This document shows, in pieces, positions 47,201-54,819 of a DNA stretch of 64,000 nt. The DNA is taken from contig MEOQ01000040.1 in NCBI GenBank assembly GCA_001769275.1, positions 186,001 to 250,000 of the forward strand. The letters are read 5' to 3'. The position numbers and the translations under genes were made by a program. Below the pieces are notes generated by a model. The model searched no databases. It worked only from the letters and a program-made list of their open reading frames with translations, and was not told the origin of the DNA. Positions within the stretch are counted from its first letter, which is position 1. Each line of letters starts with the position of its first letter. Origin of the DNA: Bacteroidetes bacterium GWF2_43_63. GTDB lineage: Bacteria > Bacteroidota > Bacteroidia > Bacteroidales > DTU049.

Positions 47201-50200
47201 TAGGTGCCTGGAAGTACGTTAAATACTACAGGACCACAAACTCCTTTTGTATTCAGGTCGGTTGCTGCTGCCTGCAGGGTAGTATAATCACCGGTCACGC
47301 CAATGGTGAAAGTTCCAGCCAGTGCAGCTGAAAACGATGTTTGTATGGTGTCATTTTCCGGATGGTCGTCGGATGTTCCATTTACCGATGTTACCCAGGC
47401 AACAATATTTTGGGTTGTTGCATTAACTGTCACCGTTCCAATGTTCACAATGGTGTCCTCATTCGAAATCAGGGTGCCTCCGAAGGTGAACGGTGTTTGT
47501 GGAACGCCGTCAAGAGTCCAGTTGAAAACAGAGGCTGTAATTGGATTTAAACCATTGTTGTAGAAATGAACCAAAACATTACTTGTTCCTGCACATTCAA
47601 AATACGGAGAAGTAAATGCAAGCATTTCAATCTCGTTGTATAAAGGCGAATATTCGTCTGCTCCAATATCCGGAGTAGCTCCATCGCGCATCTGACCATC
47701 GATATCGTCGGTCACTAATGCAATGGGCGTTCCCAGATTATTGAATGGAGCATCAAAAGTATGAAGGTCAAATGTGGAGAGATAGTTAGGATCCATTGAA
47801 ACAGAGTTCGCATCAAACCCGCTGGCAGCCTGCCAGTCGGCAAGAGTGGCACGGGCAGCTGAATTGAAGTAACCAACGTTAATCCCGTTGGTAAACAAGT
47901 TATTGTAATCACTGGCGATGATGCCCGCTACCGGGGTGGAATAGATTGCGTAGCCGGTTGCTTCATTAACAAAACTGTTGTTGGCGAGAATAATATTACC
48001 ACCGTAATACTGATCAAAAGCTCTTCCTCCGGAACTGTTTACCAGCACTGAGTTGTGATAGTACTGTGTGTAGTTATTGTAATAAGCTCTGATCCCGTAA
48101 ACCGTTCCGGTTGCTGAAACCGAAGTTGCAGTGATCATGTTGTTGGCAATCAGGTTCTGACTGCCGGCAAATCCGTCGTTGTAATAGGAATACAATCCAT
48201 ACACAGTTGAGGTTCCACGCAGTTTCGCAGTGTTTTTTGTAAAGGTGAGCGTATCGGAATATCCAATATAATAACCATATAATGTGGAATAGGTTGTACC
48301 ACTTGTTTGATTCAATGTATTGTCCGAAATAACACTTGAGCCTGTGTAATAAACATACATTCCATAATAACCGAAATCGTTGAGTGTATTGCCGGTTATA
48401 ACGCTTCCGTTTTCAAGAAAAGTAGAACTGGAGCCATACCAGTAAATACCACGCGAGCCGTTGTTGATAATGTTGTTTGAAAGCGTATTGTAATGATCAA
48501 GACCAGTTTTATTATTTACAACATACGTGTTGGTTGAAGAAGTAATGTCTGTTATTCCTGTCAGTACGCAATGGTCAACGGTGTTGTAGTTGGCACCACC
48601 TGAAATGACCACAACACCAGCATAGGTAGAACCGGTGTTGGTGAGACTCAGGTTTTTCAGACTGACGTAATCAGCTCCGTTGAACCAGAAAACAAAATTG
48701 TCATTTGCATTGACAGAAGCATAGGTAACACTTACATCAGCCGCGTTTCCGGATGCAGACTGGAATGTAATGGTGTTTGTTGCAGAGCAGCCACTAATTT
48801 CCGTCAGCGAAATGCTTTCATTATAGATTCCCGATTGAATATTGAAAACTACGGAAGAACAGATTCCACGGCTCATCAGATCGTTTGCTGCCGCTGAAAT
48901 AGTCCCATAATCACCCGTTGCACCAATGGTGTAGGTTCCCCCAAGCGAGGTTCTGAATCCAACAACCGAAAGTGTGTCGTTGCTGGTATTCTGATCAGGT
49001 ACACCGTTGATGGTGTTAACCATAAATTCCAGATCGTAGGTCACTGCGGGCAGAAAGGTATATGTGCCTAAAGTTACCTGAGCAAATGAGCCCTGGGCAA
49101 GTGGTCCGCTGAATGAGAAAGGAGTCTGTGAAACACCGTTTACTTTCCATGCAATTTCAGAAGAGGTAAGTGTGGCTGAACCGATATTTTTTATTTGAAT
49201 CGTTACATTTTCTGCAGCTCCACCACAAGTGGATGCAGGTGCTGTCATTTGAACAATGGCCATGTCGTTTGTCATCAGATCAAATTCATCAGCACCAATA
49301 TCGGGTGTTGTTGCATTGCGTGCCTGTCCATCAATATCTGTTGTGATGACTGCGATGGGTGTTCCCGCATTGCTCAGTCCGGCTGCGTAGGTGTGCAGGT
49401 CGGTTGGTGAATTAAATGAAGGATCAACTGAGACTGAATTGAGGTCTTTGCCGCTGGAAGCCTGAAGTGCCGCCAGATCAGCCCGGGCAGCTGTCCAATA
49501 TGCCAGCGTTGCCCCGGTGGTATACAAATCGTTGTAATTACTGGTCAATACAGCAGCGATGGTACCGATATAATAGGCATGGCCGCCGCCCTGATTGGCA
49601 AAAATATTATCTATAATATTGTAATTTGTACCACCTGTAAGATAAAACGCCCGCGAGGTAGTTGCATTATTGATTACGTTTACTGAGTTGGCATATACAT
49701 TAAGGAAAGTGTTGGTCCCCATATACATTCCATACGTCGTGCCGGTGTTTCCGGCGCGTCCGGCAACAAAAAAGTTATTGGCAACAATTCCTTCCGATCC
49801 TGCAGCTGCATCCATATAGTACGCATACAATGCATAGTTGGCGGCAGAACCACTGGCAATAACTTTATTTCCTGTTAGTGTTCCGAAATCGAAATAGTAG
49901 GGTCTGAGGCTGTATACGGATGAGTATGCTACGGTCCCATCGGCGGAAATAATAGTATTGTTTCGTATGATGCCATGTGTGTGATAATATGCATTGATTC
50001 CGTAATATGAGAAGCCGGAAACAGTGCAGTTTTCAACCAGCAAATTGGTATCGATGGTTGTACTTGAATTGTAGAGGTACATACCATATGAACCATTCAA
50101 CACATCGCAATTACGGAAAGTCATATTGCTGTCCAGACTACTGGCATTGTAAACAACAGCGTTATTAGTCGAACTACCGGCTGCTGTTACAGGGCTCTCA

Positions 50201-52413
50201 AAGGTCATTCCGTCGAAAGTAAGACGATTGGTGCTTCCGGTAATATCAAGAACGCGGGAGTAGGTTCCGCCTGTTGACTGCATGGTGAAATCGCTGAAAA
50301 TCATATTATCAGCACCAATAATTCTTGTCACGTAGTTATTTCCAGTTGCATCAGCCGTGTACTTCATTACAACATCGGCGGCATTGCCGGTCGAAGAAGT
50401 AAAGGTTATCGTATTTACGGCTGAAGATCCGTTGACTGAATAAATTTCAATTTGTTCTTCATATTCACCCGGTGCAATTTCGAAAACCACCGGAGCTGAA
50501 ATACCGCAGAGCTGTAGCACTTCGCTTGCCTGGGAAATGCTCAAAAAATCATTTCCTGGAGCACCCACAGTAAAGGTTCCCGCAAGTCCGGTACCGCAAA
50601 CAAACACTGGCGCATCTAAGGTATCGTTGCCGTTGAGTGTATCTGCAACACCATTGGGATTGGATGTAAATACACGAATATTGGTAACGCCAACGGAGAA
50701 ATCATAGCTGCCAAGTGTTATAGCTGCTGAAGTGTCAAGACTGAGTGTTGGTATAGAGTACAGCAATGGAGTTTGAGTAACACCATCGATGCTCCAGTTA
50801 ATAGTTACATTATTTAATACTGAAGCACCCATATTTGCAATCCGGACTTTTACATCCTGAAGGCCTGTTGATGCAGGGCTGGTTGGTTCGGAAAGTTCAA
50901 CGGCTGCAGCATCAATTGGAGCAAGATCATAAATCTGAATATCATCGAGTGCCATATCGCCGTTACCGCCTGATCCGCGGATGGCTCTGAATCTAATTTG
51001 AGTTACACTCTTATAAGGTGCCAGGTCAACAAGCACATAAGAATACGGATCGGTGTTGTCAGTCTGTTGCTGGCCTATAAAAGCCGGAACAATATCCGTA
51101 TACCATTGATTTCCGTACCAGATATCGACATGCAATTCGCCCATGGCGCTGCCATAGCGATGGTACCAAAACGACATTACAGGATGGGTGAGGTCTGTGA
51201 TATCAATACAGGGACTGAAGAGAAAAGCTGAGTCACCTGCAGTTCCACTCGTTGCTTCGGTGAACAAATATATTCCGGATGCAGTTCCCAATGTGTGATC
51301 AACTGCAGGACCGGTTGTAGACGTTGTTGGTGTACCTCCGGCATCGACAACCCACATATAGCCCGATGAAGGAGATGCTGCCCATCCATTGTCAAATACG
51401 CCGGGAACACCGACGGTGAAAGATTCCATCGTTTCCAGATATGGGAATGCCGTTAATGGAGTTGTACAGCCGGCAGGAGGAGGAGATTCTTTAACAATGA
51501 ACTGAATATCATCGATGGCTGGATATACGGCAGAATTTGAAGTCAGCGCTGAGTCTGTGGCATAAATGTAATAATTGATACTGTCAGACAGGTTTGCAGC
51601 AGGAATGACTGCCTGAAACTGGTTTGAACCGGCTGCAAGCATGGTGAGTGTGTCGGGAAAGCCATCGTTGACCGTATAAATAAGAAGGGCCGTATCAACA
51701 CCGCTGGCATCAGCAATGATGGCATTAACGGTAAATGGTCCGGTATGATAAACGGTGTCAACCGGGTAGGGAGGAATCATGGTAATAACCGGAGCATCCA
51801 TTTCATCGATAGCCATGTTGACAGAAATATTGTCGAGTGCCCAGCCATAATTTAAGTTGGGTCCATTGTTATTAAGATCCGACAATTTAAAACGGATCAT
51901 AACACTGGCCTGATTTCCGACCAATGCGCTGATATCAAATTTTTCGTGTTTCCACCACGTATTGGTGGGCACTGCTGAAGGGCTTGCAGGCATCCATGTT
52001 GAAACATAAGAGTTTGCTGTGAATTTATTGCTGACCATGACGCCACTGCCCTGATAATAGGCGCTTGAAACAACAGTCCATGTGGCGCCATTGTTGGTCG
52101 AATACTCAACAAATCCGCCATCAAAGAATTCGATTTTACAAATCTGGTCAAATTCAAGAGTTACCATGAAGTTTCCCAGCGTGCTGAAGGCGGGGGTAGT
52201 GAGATAGGTGGATGATGCCATAGTAACAATGGCAGTGTCGGAATATGCGCCGTCAGCATGAAGATATGTCGATCGGGCCCAGTTGCCAGCACCTGAACTT
52301 GTTACTGAAAGGGGCAGTGTCTCAAAGTTTTCGGAGAAAACAATCGTTTGAGATTGAGCCGATAAAAAGCTCAAAAGCATCCCCAAAATCAAAATTGTAA
52401 TTTTAGCTTTCAT
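41278..52413 (-). CDS. Giant T9SS-exported repeat protein (3711 residues)
   Basis: Signal peptide MKAKITILILGMLLSFLSAQSQ; a jelly-roll/MAM-like domain (about 25-200, ending WALDNISVN); an Ig-like stretch; a second MAM-like domain (about 310-500, ending MALDDIQIYDL); then five tandem modules. Each module opens with AGTYTIG-GDY-type sequence and continues as a right-handed parallel beta-helix (repeated N, G, Y turns such as NNTITGNxFxYYGIY). It closes with a conserved DIDGxAR...PDIGADE block and is followed by a CARDB/Ig-like linker. After these come a third MAM-like domain (about 3330-3500), a CARDB-like domain and a type A sorting tail (LSPNPADDFTRLEF to GKLIINR). Such proteins are surface adhesins or polysaccharide-binding proteins; no catalytic motif was recognised. 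The frame is intact over 11.1 kb, which argues for selection. Confidence 0.92.
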   Translation of the reverse strand: MKAKITILILGMLLSFLSAQSQTIVFSENFETLPLSVTSSGAGNWARSTYLHADGAYSDTAIVTMASSTYLTTPAFSTLGNFMVTLEFDQICKIEFFDGGFVEYSTNNGATWTVVSSAYYQGSGVMVSNKFTANSYVSTWMPASPSAVPTNTWWKHEKFDISALVGNQASVMIRFKLSDLNNNGPNLNYGWALDNISVNMAIDEMDAPVITMIPPYPVDTVYHTGPFTVNAIIADASGVDTALLIYTVNDGFPDTLTMLAAGSNQFQAVIPAANLSDSINYYIYATDSALTSNSAVYPAIDDIQFIVKESPPPAGCTTPLTAFPYLETMESFTVGVPGVFDNGWAASPSSGYMWVVDAGGTPTTSTTGPAVDHTLGTASGIYLFTEATSGTAGDSAFLFSPCIDITDLTHPVMSFWYHRYGSAMGELHVDIWYGNQWYTDIVPAFIGQQQTDNTDPYSYVLVDLAPYKSVTQIRFRAIRGSGGNGDMALDDIQIYDLAPIDAAAVELSEPTSPASTGLQDVKVRIANMGASVLNNVTINWSIDGVTQTPLLYSIPTLSLDTSAAITLGSYDFSVGVTNIRVFTSNPNGVADTLNGNDTLDAPVFVCGTGLAGTFTVGAPGNDFLSISQASEVLQLCGISAPVVFEIAPGEYEEQIEIYSVNGSSAVNTITFTSSTGNAADVVMKYTADATGNNYVTRIIGADNMIFSDFTMQSTGGTYSRVLDITGSTNRLTFDGMTFESPVTAAGSSTNNAVVYNASSLDSNMTFRNCDVLNGSYGMYLYNSSTTIDTNLLVENCTVSGFSYYGINAYYHTHGIIRNNTIISADGTVAYSSVYSLRPYYFDFGTLTGNKVIASGSAANYALYAYYMDAAAGSEGIVANNFFVAGRAGNTGTTYGMYMGTNTFLNVYANSVNVINNATTSRAFYLTGGTNYNIIDNIFANQGGGHAYYIGTIAAVLTSNYNDLYTTGATLAYWTAARADLAALQASSGKDLNSVSVDPSFNSPTDLHTYAAGLSNAGTPIAVITTDIDGQARNATTPDIGADEFDLMTNDMAIVQMTAPASTCGGAAENVTIQIKNIGSATLTSSEIAWKVNGVSQTPFSFSGPLAQGSFAQVTLGTYTFLPAVTYDLEFMVNTINGVPDQNTSNDTLSVVGFRTSLGGTYTIGATGDYGTISAAANDLMSRGICSSVVFNIQSGIYNESISLTEISGCSATNTITFQSASGNAADVSVTYASVNANDNFVFWFNGADYVSLKNLSLTNTGSTYAGVVVISGGANYNTVDHCVLTGITDITSSTNTYVVNNKTGLDHYNTLSNNIINNGSRGIYWYGSSSTFLENGSVITGNTLNDFGYYGMYVYYTGSSVISDNTLNQTSGTTYSTLYGYYIGYSDTLTFTKNTAKLRGTSTVYGLYSYYNDGFAGSQNLIANNMITATSVSATGTVYGIRAYYNNYTQYYHNSVLVNSSGGRAFDQYYGGNIILANNSFVNEATGYAIYSTPVAGIIASDYNNLFTNGINVGYFNSAARATLADWQAASGFDANSVSMDPNYLSTFDLHTFDAPFNNLGTPIALVTDDIDGQMRDGATPDIGADEYSPLYNEIEMLAFTSPYFECAGTSNVLVHFYNNGLNPITASVFNWTLDGVPQTPFTFGGTLISNEDTIVNIGTVTVNATTQNIVAWVTSVNGTSDDHPENDTIQTSFSAALAGTFTIGVTGDYTTLQAAATDLNTKGVCGPVVFNVLPGTYNEQISLENVFGATAVNTITFQSSTGDSSDVVIHYASSTSADNYVVKLTNVSYTTFQNLTMSATGATYATVINFAGTNHVDIKNCELIGAQINSSSVNYAVIYSAASDDSYNEISNNLITGGSYGIRLYGPSSTAPETGNILQNNNFDGYSYYGVYSYYQRDLTFSGNKVEFDSTYAYTTNYGLYMGYITGSSSITGNNVASGGTATSYGIYLTSITGNTGNPVLITNNFITIARGTGTMYGIYGSSGTNINIAHNSIHHMVTGGTTSRLFYTAAAFKADTVMNNIFYASGNAQVYYLLANPTVFDYNAIYTTGTYGYANTTTYATMAAWQAAGFEPNSISTNPQYAGWMDLHIANPMLNGTAAPMASVNVDIDNEVRSISSDIGADEFTPTGLDAAIVWLGPLKPVTPGSYPVEVIVTNTKTTPITELSITYTDGITPVTESFTGLNLLSNESDTITFTTQFAFSTYTTLFAYINSVNSVTDDLQLNDATETSTLCSVLAGTYSINPALPVSTSNFTSFTSVIEALYCGGISSNVTFEVASGFYNEQISLGPVEGTGPGSRITFTSATGNPADVVITFAPVVSTANYVLNVNGIEYLTFEDMTLTNSGTALGHVIEFTGNSDSVIIRNNVLNGVINSSTSTSYSVVYSGGNLNHNTIFDGNTINNGTSGIYVRGVGTADREMGVKVINNSINNFSYYGIYSYYSTDLYIDGNLITSAPESGTYTSLYGIYAYYSDSLRTLSDNMITLTPVSSAYGVYMPYVVNSATSRAPVYNNMISVASSVSSSSTFHGMYFSTASYLDLNYNTIYVRNASTSSNALYMSSGSNFRLLNNNLVNNGEGRAIYAGTSVLSSSDYNNLYTNGATLGYFTAARTNLAAWQAASAMDAHSVSLMPNFYSEQNLHIVDFSLMGLATPVASITTDIDGDARDASTPDIGADEYSPLLTDAGISAFDQPTIITSAGLNDISVTITNYGSAVLDTAQIEWTWNNLPQTTNPWSGSLAFAQSEDSVLLANLMLSPGISTFKAWTSMPNNTTDLNYFNDTTEFTVVACEGPLAGNYTIGSTGDYASFNEAILIIESCGIDSLVIFDVLPGTYEENVVVGFIPGASAVNTVTFRSQTGLATDVVLLPTILNSDLSIVQFNNTDYVTWQNMTINGTAHPFVRGITLINENNNLTLSGNVIHMPDVSTSTTNIVGIYDAAGNDDSLTVVNNTIHNGSYGMYIYGTSTALQNGTLISGNTVTGFANYGMRIYYMNAPVISQNYIYTDTLTYSAIYGLYTGYLDNAMLIEKNKIILPANMDGYGLYLYYNDGTTSNPGSVVNNFVSIRGNNSSISYGVYMSSCNYQNFVFNSINVYDNFGTSRAFYVSGGANNSLFNNIIANTGSGFAMYFSSTTAVTASDNNLLYTGGSVLGYYSANRTDLAAWKTASSLDAHSVSFNPLFFSNSDLHVFLASLNAAALPIAGITTDIDGDARHASSPDIGADEFVPLNVNLGITHLLKPTNDFGLTSESDTVKVRIFNFGANTASSFNITYKLNGVIIQTQPWTGSLTSGTSTDVEFTTLFAPQTGWNTLEAFVSIAADGNLSNDTVSTMYKGIPTLNIPYAEDFEANDYWGANITYNGWEFGIPAGTVIDSAYSPDMAWKTNIDGIHGNSQNIVLYSPVFSFLHAYNAQLSFWHWYDTDAADGGYIQYTANGGTTWNNLGVLNDPSGTNWAPSPVYTGFGWSGHSGGWVQSSIDLSFLNFNPFETQFRFIFYSNMVGTNGDGWAIDNVEIIIPQADIDAGVVEIVTPSGTLTPGVQEAITVKITNYGINTLTSIPVVAKANTGQPPINGTWTGSLASGDTTTFTFPANYTPVSVPDFELCAYTDISNDYIAYNDTSCVTLFTNVGFADNNLTEISLSPNPADDFTRLEFEAGTSEHAVLTITTADGKHVRETTVSISAGINNIRIETADLASGLYHWTLRSNNSNGNGKLIINR
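42757..50590 (-). repeat. Five tandem modules of about 1.6 kb inside the giant gene
   Basis: Module starts (minus strand) are near 50587, 48944, 47324, 45706 and 44045, a period of 1.62-1.66 kb (about 545 residues). The closing PDIGADE block codons fall near 49290, 47655, 46040, 44395 and 42760. The third lacks the TP of the block (SISSDIGADE). Copies have diverged at DNA level but keep module order, so the duplications are old. Confidence 0.85.
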
Positions 52414-52887
52414 GTTTATGTTGTTTAGCCTTTTCCATAAGAATTTGATTTACGAATTTACGATTTTTAACACCCGTTTTTTTCAACATTATAAGTGTAT
52501 TTAGGAAATTAACAACTTTGAAGCTTATTGGATGCTTAACGCACTGTGTTAAGTAACGGAATATCAGGTGTTAAAGAGCGAATTGTTTGAAAAACCGATT
52601 TTTTATTATATCTGAAAAAAACACTTATTTACATAAATAAATGGCATGTACGGCCGGAAAAACACATCTTTTGTTAGAGATGTGGTTTCATATGCGACAA
52701 AATGGATCAATGTTTAGCTTAAGCGACATAAATTGCGAATGCATGGTTTACAGAAATTCGAAATTTTTATTGAATTAATTAATTTAAGTAATCATTGTTG
52801 TTATTGTGTAATGAAAATTGGCAGAGATTATTCATGCAGTATGTCATTTTTACGAAAAACAGCAAATAAATATTTCTAAATTTGCGT
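52414..52887. other. Divergent intergenic region with possible operator
   Basis: 474 A/T-rich bases between the giant surface gene and the TPR/HTH regulator, with no gene. Seen: a near-perfect palindrome cttaac...gttaag at 52535-52553 (nine-base arms with one G-T pair), a 7-bp hairpin cacatct/agatgtg at 52673-52694, and TAAATTTG at 52877-52884, which is a consensus -7 box but ends only 3 bases before ATG 52888. No clear promoter was found for the giant gene. Confidence 0.5.
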
Positions 52888-54774
52888 ATGATATTTCAGC
52901 AAAAAATCAAGATAATAATTCTTCTATTTCTGGCTGTTCTCAATTGGCCGGGAATTTCACACGCACAGCATCAAAACTCCAAATTGCCTGAATCGCTGAA
53001 AAGTGTTAGCGATCTGCTGGACTCTGCTGCTTTGTATGCAGAAAATAATCCTAAAAAAGCTGAGCCTTTTGCCATTGAAGCATACAAGCTTTCTGAAATT
53101 GAAAATGATACGGTTGGAATGTCCGAAGCATTGCGGCTCTTTGGAGTTGGAAGTCAGTTTCTGCATGATGAAGACACCACGACAAATGCGTTTTTAAGAT
53201 CGATTGAGTTGGCTGGGAATACATTTCCTTGCCAGCGAGCAAAAAGCATACTTGCCTATGCTGATTTTCTCCGAAAAGGTGAAGGTGCCGAAAAGGCTTT
53301 GAAACTACTTACTCCAAATGCGGGCAAACTCTTTTCGTGTGGCCAGGTGAAAGATTTCATGTATAATGTTTATGTAATTGGGTTGACCTATGAAAAGCTG
53401 GGGCAGGATACAAATGCTGTATTTGCTTTCAATACATTACTGAATATAGCTGTAAATCAACAAGACTATTTTTTCCAGTTTAAGGCATACAACAGCCTAC
53501 TCATTGTGTTTCTAAAGCTCAACAAAAATCCGGAATATCTTTTTCAGGCCATGATGATTGCGGCTGATAAGAGCAAAAATCCGGACTTTCAGGCGGTTGG
53601 CTGGAACAATATGGCAAAATTCTATATAAAGAGTGGTGACACAACGAGAGCCGAATATTGTTTTGATAAATCGATTATTAAATCGCTGGAGACCAGAAAT
53701 GACGAGAATATTGCACATATTAGTCTGAACATCAGCATGCATTATATCCGGCGCGGCAATTACCAGAAAGCCATCCCCTTATTTCGGATGGCGGAGGAGC
53801 GAAAACAATACATAATCCAGGATAACTGGCTTGGGGTTTTCGATGGAATAAAAGCGAAAATTCAGATGCATCAGGGCAATTATGCGGAAGCGGAGGAAAA
53901 TATTCTGAGTTCACTTTCCCATTTTGAAACAGTGAACAACTATCAAATGCTCATTGAATTCAACAGCTTTGCCGCAGAGATTTTCAGCGCACTGGGGAAA
54001 TACGACCGTGCCTATTTTTATCAGTCACAAGTATTGAAATACAGGGATTTGTTCAGGTCGAAAGCCGGAGATTCTGTTGAAAACAATTTGTATTATAAGG
54101 TTTTACTTGATCTTGAACAAACGAAGGCAAAAACCATTGTTCTGGAAAATGAAAATCTTGTAAAACAGCGACGTATTTTCTTTTTGTTGATTTCTGTTGC
54201 GATCATAGTTCTATTGTTGGCAATACTGTTTATCTATTTTTCTTCGAATCGCTATCGCCGGCGCATTCTGCATTCGGAGCAGCAAAAAGAAACTTTGCTT
54301 GCCGCCCGTATCAGGCTAACAGCTGAATTGAATACAAAAAACAAGGAAATCGCCAGTTTCGTTCTTAATCAGGCCATGGTGAACGAAACGGCTGGAGATG
54401 TTATAACTCAGATGCGCCAACTTGGGAGTAAGAGTCCGCGTGAGACGCAGAAGAAACTGTATGAGCTTGCTTCGCAATTGTCAACTTCGCAGAATAAAAA
54501 CATCTGGAAAGAATTCGACCATTATTTTTCGCTTGTGAATCCCGATTTCTTTTCAAAGCTTACGCAAGCTCACACAGGACTCACATCGCGCGATTTGCGC
54601 TATTGTGCGCTCATCAGCCTGCAGTTGAGCTCTAAGGAAATGGCGTTGATTACCGGAATGACACTTCAAAGCATTCATGTGCTTCGTTCGAGATTACGTC
54701 AAAAACTTGCCGTTGACCGCGACGAAGATCTTGGAGTCTATTTGTCACAATACTCCGATGCGCAGGTGAAATAA
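52888..54774 (+). CDS. TPR / membrane / LuxR-like HTH regulator
   Basis: A 628-residue transcription factor of a type common in Bacteroidetes. Signal-like N-terminus (MIFQQKIKIIILLFLAVLNWPGISHAQ), periplasmic TPR repeats (about 30-400), one transmembrane helix (FFLLISVAIIVLLLAILFIYF), a coiled coil, and a C-terminal helix-turn-helix (LTSRDLRYCALISLQLSSKEMALITGM and SIHVLRSRLRQKL). It would sense something in the periplasm and act on DNA from the membrane. ATG 52888 was chosen over TTG 52882 because it begins the signal sequence. Divergent from the giant surface gene, a possible target; that is inference. Confidence 0.85.
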   Translation: MIFQQKIKIIILLFLAVLNWPGISHAQHQNSKLPESLKSVSDLLDSAALYAENNPKKAEPFAIEAYKLSEIENDTVGMSEALRLFGVGSQFLHDEDTTTNAFLRSIELAGNTFPCQRAKSILAYADFLRKGEGAEKALKLLTPNAGKLFSCGQVKDFMYNVYVIGLTYEKLGQDTNAVFAFNTLLNIAVNQQDYFFQFKAYNSLLIVFLKLNKNPEYLFQAMMIAADKSKNPDFQAVGWNNMAKFYIKSGDTTRAEYCFDKSIIKSLETRNDENIAHISLNISMHYIRRGNYQKAIPLFRMAEERKQYIIQDNWLGVFDGIKAKIQMHQGNYAEAEENILSSLSHFETVNNYQMLIEFNSFAAEIFSALGKYDRAYFYQSQVLKYRDLFRSKAGDSVENNLYYKVLLDLEQTKAKTIVLENENLVKQRRIFFLLISVAIIVLLLAILFIYFSSNRYRRRILHSEQQKETLLAARIRLTAELNTKNKEIASFVLNQAMVNETAGDVITQMRQLGSKSPRETQKKLYELASQLSTSQNKNIWKEFDHYFSLVNPDFFSKLTQAHTGLTSRDLRYCALISLQLSSKEMALITGMTLQSIHVLRSRLRQKLAVDRDEDLGVYLSQYSDAQVK

Positions 54775-54784
54775 GCAAAAAAAA

Positions 54785-54804
54785 GGCTGTCGTATCCGAC
54801 AGCC
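54785..54804 (-). terminator. Terminator of the 54820-57370 operon
   Basis: Perfect 8-bp stem ggctgtcg/cgacagcc with a 4-base loop, followed on the minus strand by eight T. It may also stop the convergent regulator transcript. Confidence 0.85.
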
Positions 54805-54819
54805 CTCTAAACAACCAAA

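Noticed and set aside
42757-50590. Several separate genes instead of one giant gene
   Set aside because: The reading frame is unbroken for 11.1 kb, with one signal peptide at the start and one sorting tail at the end.
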